A DNA stretch of 12,883 nucleotides from Prevotella sp. (lineage in GTDB: Bacteria; Bacteroidota; Bacteroidia; Bacteroidales; Bacteroidaceae): assembly GCA_017632825.1 (NCBI GenBank), contig JAGBQP010000014.1, forward strand, positions 1 through 12,883. Reading direction: 5' to 3'. Shown in pieces: positions 7,981 through 12,883 of the stretch. Every line of letters begins with the position of its first letter. The stretch's first letter is position 1. The notes beneath the pieces were generated by a model. The model was given only the letters and a program-made list of their open reading frames with translations, ran no database searches and was not told where the DNA came from. Position numbers and translations under genes: made by a program.

Positions 7981-9933
7981 ATGAACACGACGGATATGCA
8001 CTATTTAAGACTGCTGTCGCAGTCGTTTCCCACCATAGCCGATGCGGCCAAGGAGATTGTAAACCTTGAGGCCATCATGAACCTGCCAAAAGGTACCGAA
8101 CATTTTCTGGCTGACATTCATGGTGAGAATGAAGCTTTCGAACATGTGCTGAAGAACGCTTCCGGTAATATCAAGCGTAAGGTGAGTGAGATATTTGGCA
8201 ATACCATACGCGAATCGGAGAAGAAGGAGCTGTGTACGCTCATTTATTATCCGGAACAGAAACTGGAGCTGGTCAAGGCAACGGAAGAAGATATGGACGA
8301 TTGGTACCACATGACGATTCATCAATTGGTGAAGGTGTGTCGTGATGTGTCGTCAAAATATACGCGTTCAAAAGTGCGCAAGACGCTGCCGCAGGAGTTT
8401 TCCTATATTATAGAAGAACTTCTGCACGAGCGCTCCGATGACCAGGATAAGGCGGCCTATGTAGCGGTTATCGTTGATACCATCATTTCTACTGGTCGTG
8501 CCGACGACTTCATCTGTGCAGTATGTAACGTCATTCAGCGGCTGGCCATTGACCAGTTGCACATTCTCGGCGATATCTACGATCGCGGCCCTGGAGCCCA
8601 CATTATCATGGATGTGATGCGGCGTTACAACTCCTGGGACATACAGTGGGGCAATCATGATATGCTATGGATGGGTGCTGCTGCGGGCAACGATGCCTGT
8701 ATCTGCAATGTGCTGCGCTTGTCGCTGCGCTATGCCAATTTGGCTACGCTGGAGGATGGCTATGGCATCAATCTCGTGCCGCTTGCTACCTTTGCACTGG
8801 AGACCTACGGCGACGACCCATGCGAGGCGTTCCAGCCAATATTGCTGAAAGATGCAAAGATAGACGAGAAGACACTGCAGCTGACAGCAAAGATGCATAA
8901 GGCTATCAGCGTCATACAGTTCAAGGAGGAGGCACGCATACTGCATCGCCGACCGGAGTGGTGTATGGAGGAGCGTTGCCTGCTGGAAAACGTTGACCTG
9001 GAACGTAAGGTGTGTACGGTTGACGGTCGCGAATATCCGATGGCTGATTGTAACTTCCCCACAGGTTTGACAGCATTGACTGCCGAAGAGGAAGAGCTGA
9101 TGAGAAAACTGCACCACTCGTTCCGTGTCAGCGAGAAACTGCGTAAGCACATCATGACTATACTGAGTCACGGATGTATGTATGCTATCTGCAACCAGAA
9201 TCTGCTGTTTCATGCATCGGTGCCGCTGAATGATGACGGTACGCTGAAGCAGGTGGAGATTCTTGGTGAGAAAAAACAGGGCAGAGAGTTGATGGCGTAC
9301 ATCGGACAGCTTGTTCGCTCAGCATTCGAGAGTGATACTGAGCCTGAGTTGAAGGCCTACGCTAGAGACTATTTCCTCTACTTGTGGTGCGGCAAGGACT
9401 CGCCGTTGTTCGATAAATCAAAGATGGCCACCTTTGAACGTTATTTCCTGACAGATGAAGAGACGTACAAGGAGGAAAAGGGAGCTTACTTCAGACTGCG
9501 TAATGAGCCGGAGGTGTGCGACCGCATACTCGATGCATTCGGCGTAGAGGGCAAGAATCGGCATATCATAAACGGTCATGTGCCTGTTCATGCCTCAAAG
9601 GGAGAAAATCCCATCAAGGCCGGCGGACGGCTGATGGTGATAGACGGCGGCTTCTCGGAGGCCTACCACCACGAGACGGGCATTGCGGGCTACACGCTGA
9701 TCTACCACAGCCGCGGCTTCCAGCTGGTGCAGCACGAGCCGTTCACGTCGACGAAGGACGCTATCCTGCGCGGCACCGACATCAAGTCGACGACGCAGCT
9801 CGTGGAGATGTCGGCCCACCGCATGCTTGTGGCTGATACCGACAAGGGACGCGAGCTGCGCGAGCAGGTAGATGACCTCCGACAGCTGCTGAAGGCCTAT
9901 CGTCATGGTATTATCAAGGAGAAACGCGACTGA
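7981..9933 (+). CDS. fbp: Class III fructose-1,6-bisphosphatase
   Basis: Hydrolyses fructose 1,6-bisphosphate to fructose 6-phosphate, the committed gluconeogenic step, in the cytoplasm. With the start at 7981 the protein has 650 residues, close to Firmicutes and Bacteroidota class III enzymes (about 650-670). It is a metallophosphatase of the calcineurin-like fold with large family-specific insertions: LADIHGENEAF (43-53), GDIYDRG (197-203), GNHD (224-227), NGHVPVH (531-537) and VIDGGFSEAYH (553-563) supply the expected metal and phosphate ligands. The frame is open to an ATG at 7891, but the residues between look noncoding and the promoter's -33 and -7 boxes fall inside that stretch, so 7981 is preferred; Met at 7996 is a lesser alternative. 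From about 9610 to the stop, GC content steps up sharply. The next gene, dcuB, follows after 70 bp with no obvious promoter of its own. Confidence 0.95.
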   Translation: MNTTDMHYLRLLSQSFPTIADAAKEIVNLEAIMNLPKGTEHFLADIHGENEAFEHVLKNASGNIKRKVSEIFGNTIRESEKKELCTLIYYPEQKLELVKATEEDMDDWYHMTIHQLVKVCRDVSSKYTRSKVRKTLPQEFSYIIEELLHERSDDQDKAAYVAVIVDTIISTGRADDFICAVCNVIQRLAIDQLHILGDIYDRGPGAHIIMDVMRRYNSWDIQWGNHDMLWMGAAAGNDACICNVLRLSLRYANLATLEDGYGINLVPLATFALETYGDDPCEAFQPILLKDAKIDEKTLQLTAKMHKAISVIQFKEEARILHRRPEWCMEERCLLENVDLERKVCTVDGREYPMADCNFPTGLTALTAEEEELMRKLHHSFRVSEKLRKHIMTILSHGCMYAICNQNLLFHASVPLNDDGTLKQVEILGEKKQGRELMAYIGQLVRSAFESDTEPELKAYARDYFLYLWCGKDSPLFDKSKMATFERYFLTDEETYKEEKGAYFRLRNEPEVCDRILDAFGVEGKNRHIINGHVPVHASKGENPIKAGGRLMVIDGGFSEAYHHETGIAGYTLIYHSRGFQLVQHEPFTSTKDAILRGTDIKSTTQLVEMSAHRMLVADTDKGRELREQVDDLRQLLKAYRHGIIKEKRD

Positions 9934-9943
9934 CGCGACGGGC

Positions 9944-9975
9944 ACATAACGCGATAACGTAATAACGACATAACG
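9944..9975. repeat. Tandem 8-bp repeat, four copies, between fbp and dcuB
   Basis: The units read acataacg, cgataacg, taataacg, acataacg, so positions 3-8 (ataacg) are constant and only the first two bases vary. The array begins 10 bp after the fbp stop codon and ends 28 bp before the dcuB ATG. No promoter box or terminator hairpin is visible in the rest of this 70-bp gap. Confidence 0.85.
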
Positions 9976-10003
9976 TGAAACAATTAACCAATAACTAAAG
10001 CTT

Positions 10004-11338
10004 ATGATTACATTCTCAATGATTCTCCAACTTTGCATCGTGCTCGGTGCACTCTGGGTAGGTTCGCGCTACGGCTCGCTGGCCCTTGGCGCCATCTCGG
10101 GCATCGGTCTGGCCCTGCTCGTGTTCTGTTTCGGACTGAAGCCCGGCACACCACCGACCGACGTCATCTACATCATCATTGCCGCCGTCACCTGCGCGGG
10201 CATCATGCAGGCCTCTGGCGGTATGGACTGGTTGATACAGATAGCCGAGCGGCTGCTGCGCAAGCACCCCGACCGCATCACGTTCCTGGCACCGCTCTGC
10301 ACATTCTTTCTGACGGTGTTGGTTGGTACGGGACATGTGGTATATACCTTAATGCCAATTATTTGCGACATTGCGCTCAAGAAAGGCATTCGCCCAGAGC
10401 GTCCTTGCGGCGTCGCCTCGATAGCCTCGCAGGTGGGCATCACCTGTTCGCCCATTGCCGCCGCCGTCGTCGCCTTTGTGACCATCTCTAACGAGAACGG
10501 CTTCGGCATTACCATTCCCCAGGTGCTGATGGTCTCGATACCCGCCTGTCTGTGTGGCCTGATGGCCGCCGCTGCCGCCAGCTACCACCGCGGACTGGAC
10601 CTCGACAAAGACCCGAAGTTCCAGGCTAAGCTGAAGGATCCTGAGCAGTACAATTATATCTACGGCAACTCGGCCACGACGCTCGACAAGAAGATTGCCC
10701 GTGAGTCGAAGAACGCCGTGTTCATCTTCCTGGCAGCCCTGCTGGTCATCGTGATGTTTGCCGCTATTCCCTCGCTGCTGCCTTCGTGGGACGGTAAGCC
10801 GCTGAAGATGAATATCGTCATCCAGATTGTTATGATATCGGCTGCCGCCCTGATGATTATCTTCTGTAAGGCACAGCCCAAGAAGGCCGTCGCCGGTCCC
10901 GTCTGGCAGTCGGGTATGGTGGCTGTCGTCGCCATCTACGGCATTGCCTGGCTGGCCGACACCTACTTCTCCAACTATCTCGACGAGATGAAGGTGATGC
11001 TGGCCGACGTCGTCGCCGCCTATCCGTGGTCCATCGCACTGGTGTTCTTCCTCGTGTCGGTGCTCATCAACTCGCAGGGTGCCGTCGTTGTGGCCATGCT
11101 GCCGCTGGCTTACTCGCTGGGCATTGCCGGACCGGTGCTGCTGGGCGTGCTACCCGCCGTCTACGGCTACTTCTTCATACCGAACTATCCGTCGGACATC
11201 GCTACCGTGAACTTCGACCGAAGCGGTACGACGGTTATCGGCAAGTATCTGCTGAACCACTCGTTCATGATGCCAGGCCTTATCTGCGTGTTCACCAGCA
11301 CCATCGTGGCCTACGTCCTCTCGATGATTATCTATTAA
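10004..11338 (+). CDS. dcuB: Anaerobic C4-dicarboxylate transporter, DcuA/DcuB family
   Basis: An inner-membrane secondary carrier for succinate, fumarate, malate or aspartate exchange under anaerobic conditions. The 444-residue, strongly hydrophobic protein matches E. coli DcuB from recollection throughout: an ALGAISGIGLALLVF-like N-terminal segment, the hallmark VGTGHVVYTLMPII (about 106-119), KKGIRPERP, LDLDKDPKFQ, SATTLDKKI, QSGMVAVVAIYGIAWLADT, and a C-terminal YPSDIATVNFDRSGTTVIGKYLLNHSF segment. Roughly ten to twelve membrane spans are expected. DcuB, a fumarate/succinate antiporter, is a better guess than DcuA, but substrate direction is not readable; in a succinate-producing anaerobe, export coupled to uptake is plausible. 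It sits 70 bp after fbp and 18 bp before the secreted esterase, without a recognisable promoter, so read-through from fbp is likely. The DNA is GC-rich compared with most of fbp. Confidence 0.93.
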   Translation: MITFSMILQLCIVLGALWVGSRYGSLALGAISGIGLALLVFCFGLKPGTPPTDVIYIIIAAVTCAGIMQASGGMDWLIQIAERLLRKHPDRITFLAPLCTFFLTVLVGTGHVVYTLMPIICDIALKKGIRPERPCGVASIASQVGITCSPIAAAVVAFVTISNENGFGITIPQVLMVSIPACLCGLMAAAAASYHRGLDLDKDPKFQAKLKDPEQYNYIYGNSATTLDKKIARESKNAVFIFLAALLVIVMFAAIPSLLPSWDGKPLKMNIVIQIVMISAAALMIIFCKAQPKKAVAGPVWQSGMVAVVAIYGIAWLADTYFSNYLDEMKVMLADVVAAYPWSIALVFFLVSVLINSQGAVVVAMLPLAYSLGIAGPVLLGVLPAVYGYFFIPNYPSDIATVNFDRSGTTVIGKYLLNHSFMMPGLICVFTSTIVAYVLSMIIY

Positions 11339-11356
11339 ATATCAACCAAAATACAA

Positions 11357-12595
11357 ATGTACAACAAACTACTGCTACTATCATTCCTGTCTGTGCTGAC
11401 GCCGGGTGCGTCGGCACAGACTTTTGACTTCGACATGACGAAGCCACAGCCCGTCTACACCGACCAGAACGGTGCAGGCTACGACATTGTTGCGGCGCCC
11501 GACAAGAAACGGCCCGCAGAACCCTTCTATTTCTCGGTGAAAGTGCCCGACGGTAACTACAGGGTACGCGTGGTGCTGGGCTCAAAACGGAAGGCCGGCG
11601 AGACCACCGTGCGCGCCGAGGGACGCCGCCTGATGGTTCACAACGTGGCGACGAAGAAGGGCGAGATGAAGACCTTCGAGTTCGTCGTCAACAAACGCTC
11701 GCCGCAGATTGACGAAAAGACGCAGGTGCGCATCAAGCCCCGCGAGAGAGGCTATCTGGCGTGGGACGACCGCATGACGCTTGAGTTCAACGGCGATCAG
11801 CCACAGGTTCAGAGCATTCACATAGAGCGCGACGACAACGTGCCCACCATCTACCTGTGTGGCAATTCCACCGTGGTTGACCAGAACACGGAGCCTTGGG
11901 CTTCATGGGGACAGATGATTACACGCTGGTTCGGTCCTGAAGTGGCGATTTCAAACCACGCGGAGAGTGGACTGACAGCCCGCACGTTCATAGCTGGCGG
12001 ACGATTAGACAAGATTCTATCTACCATCAAGAAGGGCGATCTGCTGATAGCAGAGTTCGGACACAACGACGAAAAGGAGAAACAGCCGGGCGACGGTGCA
12101 TGGTATCATTATCAGTATCAGCTGAAGATATTTATAGATAAGGTGCGTGCCAAGGGAGCCGACATCGTGTTCTGTACGCCCACACAGCGTCGATTCTTTG
12201 CCGATGACAAGAAAACCATACAGAATACCCATGGCGAGTTTCCTGCAGCTATGATGGATGTGGCACGACGCGAGCATGTGCCCGTTATAGATTTGAACGC
12301 TATGACAAAGACCCTTTTCGAGACGCTGGGCTTTGAGGATTCCAAGCGTGCTCTGGTGCACTATCCGGCCGAATTGTACGGACGGAAACTGGAAGATAAT
12401 ACGCACTTCAATCCCTATGGCGCTTATGAGGTGGCCAAGTGTGTGGTCATGGGCATGAAGCAGCTACAGCTGCCAGTCGTAAAGTACCTTCGTCCTGAGT
12501 GGCAGGACTTCGACCCCTCGCAGCCCGACGACTGGCACACGTTCAAGTGGTCTCCGTCACCACTAAAAGATATTGTAAAACCAGATGGAAACTAA
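11357..12595 (+). CDS. Secreted GDSL/SGNH esterase, rhamnogalacturonan acetylesterase-like (CE12)
   Basis: Probably removes acetyl groups from rhamnogalacturonan-I so that lyases and glycosidases can act. The 412-residue protein starts with a signal peptide (hydrophobic core 5-13, cleavage likely after ASA20 before Gln21); no lipobox Cys is seen, so it should be periplasmic. Residues about 21-150 look like a beta-sandwich, galactose-binding-like domain. The catalytic SGNH domain follows: block I CGNSTVVDQ with Ser171, block II around NHAESG (Gly205), block III GHND (235-238) and block V DNTH (347-350) with the expected Asp/His pair. Block I has Asn170 where the classical motif has Asp (GDS). 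It is 18 bp after dcuB and 4 bp before a GH106-like rhamnosidase, a partner that fits pectin breakdown. Substrate specificity within CE12-like esterases is inferred from family and neighbour. GC content drops from about 60% to about 47% midway through the gene. Confidence 0.88.
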   Translation: MYNKLLLLSFLSVLTPGASAQTFDFDMTKPQPVYTDQNGAGYDIVAAPDKKRPAEPFYFSVKVPDGNYRVRVVLGSKRKAGETTVRAEGRRLMVHNVATKKGEMKTFEFVVNKRSPQIDEKTQVRIKPRERGYLAWDDRMTLEFNGDQPQVQSIHIERDDNVPTIYLCGNSTVVDQNTEPWASWGQMITRWFGPEVAISNHAESGLTARTFIAGGRLDKILSTIKKGDLLIAEFGHNDEKEKQPGDGAWYHYQYQLKIFIDKVRAKGADIVFCTPTQRRFFADDKKTIQNTHGEFPAAMMDVARREHVPVIDLNAMTKTLFETLGFEDSKRALVHYPAELYGRKLEDNTHFNPYGAYEVAKCVVMGMKQLQLPVVKYLRPEWQDFDPSQPDDWHTFKWSPSPLKDIVKPDGN

Positions 12596-12599
12596 ACTT

Positions 12600-12883
12600 A
12601 TGAAACAAATACTGACAATCGTTGCACTGAGTGCACTGACAACCGCAGCTTATGCGCAGTCGTGGCCAGAGGCAACACGTGAGGCAAAGCCTGGTGTCCG
12701 TTGGTGGTGGCTGGGTTCCGCTGTCGATAAAACTAACCTGCAGTGGTCCATGCGACAGTATGCCGAACACGGCATCGGTGCCGTCGAGATAACCCCCATC
12801 TATGGTGTGCAGGGCAACCAGCAGACGGGTGACCAGTTCGTTCCTGGCAAGAATATCGACTACCTCTCTGACCGCTGGATGGA
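12600..12883 (+). CDS. Secreted glycoside hydrolase, GH106-like alpha-L-rhamnosidase, N-terminal fragment (3' end outside window)
   Basis: Only the first 94 codons are present, so the catalytic residues are not visible. The N-terminus is a clear signal peptide (MKQILTIVALSALTTAAYA, cleavage likely after Ala19 before Gln20). The mature start has PGVRWWWLGSAVDK (31-44) and HGIGAVEITPIYGVQG (57-72), which resemble the opening of the TIM-barrel domain in GH106 rhamnosidases of gut Bacteroidota. Such enzymes remove rhamnose from rhamnogalacturonan backbones or side chains. It starts 4 bp after the acetylesterase stop, implying one transcript. An in-frame ATG at 12585 would overlap the esterase by 11 bp and add five residues; 12600 gives the more typical signal peptide. 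The family call rests on a short N-terminal segment and should be read as probable. Confidence 0.72.
   Translation, partial: MKQILTIVALSALTTAAYAQSWPEATREAKPGVRWWWLGSAVDKTNLQWSMRQYAEHGIGAVEITPIYGVQGNQQTGDQFVPGKNIDYLSDRWM

Noticed and set aside
7973..7984. Three-codon frame (M-K-E-stop) overlapping the fbp start by ATGA
   Set aside because: Too short to separate from chance in an A-rich leader.
9944..9975. CRISPR-like array
   Set aside because: The units are 8 bp and contiguous with no spacers, so this is a simple tandem repeat.

Overview
The window reads as a chromosomal segment of a Bacteroidota bacterium, most likely Prevotella/Segatella or a close relative. The evidence is the family content (class III fructose-1,6-bisphosphatase, a Bacteroidota-style lon-tgt-LptF/G run, pectin enzymes with lipid-free signal peptides), two promoters matching the Bacteroidota -33/-7 consensus (TTTG, 19 bp, TAnnTTTG), and start codons without clear Shine-Dalgarno sequences. 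The genus is an inference from protein style and intergenic repeats, not from a marker gene.

Layout. Positions 1-1269 (+) hold the 3' part of a UvrD/PcrA DNA helicase. It converges on, and overlaps by 11 bp, a block of four minus-strand genes. In transcription order these are lon protease (7534-5057), tgt (4998-3856), an LptF/LptG-family LPS-export permease (3859-2663, ATGA overlap with tgt) and an RhlE-like DEAD-box RNA helicase (2623-1259). A 446-bp divergent intergenic region (7535-7980) carries one promoter for lon and one for fbp, plus a 9-bp-stem palindrome. Rightward lie fbp (7981-9933), a DcuA/DcuB-type C4-dicarboxylate transporter (10004-11338), a secreted CE12-like rhamnogalacturonan acetylesterase (11357-12595) and the first 94 codons of a secreted GH106-like alpha-L-rhamnosidase (12600 onward, cut by the window end).

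How the genes work together. The left half is housekeeping: repair helicase, protein quality control, tRNA queuosine modification, outer-membrane biogenesis and RNA remodelling. The right half is carbon metabolism: gluconeogenesis, C4-dicarboxylate exchange (probably succinate/fumarate traffic in an anaerobe), and the start of a pectin (rhamnogalacturonan-I) degradation cluster. Gaps from dcuB onward are 18 and 4 bp, so dcuB, the esterase and the rhamnosidase may share a transcript.

I see no CRISPR array, RNA gene, insertion sequence or clear undescribed system. The most unusual points are two different short tandem repeats placed just upstream of start codons, loss of two zinc-ligand cysteines in Tgt, a GNS instead of GDS nucleophile block in the esterase, a tandem 7-residue basic repeat at the N-terminus of the permease, and a GC-rich block that begins inside the 3' end of fbp and ends inside the esterase.
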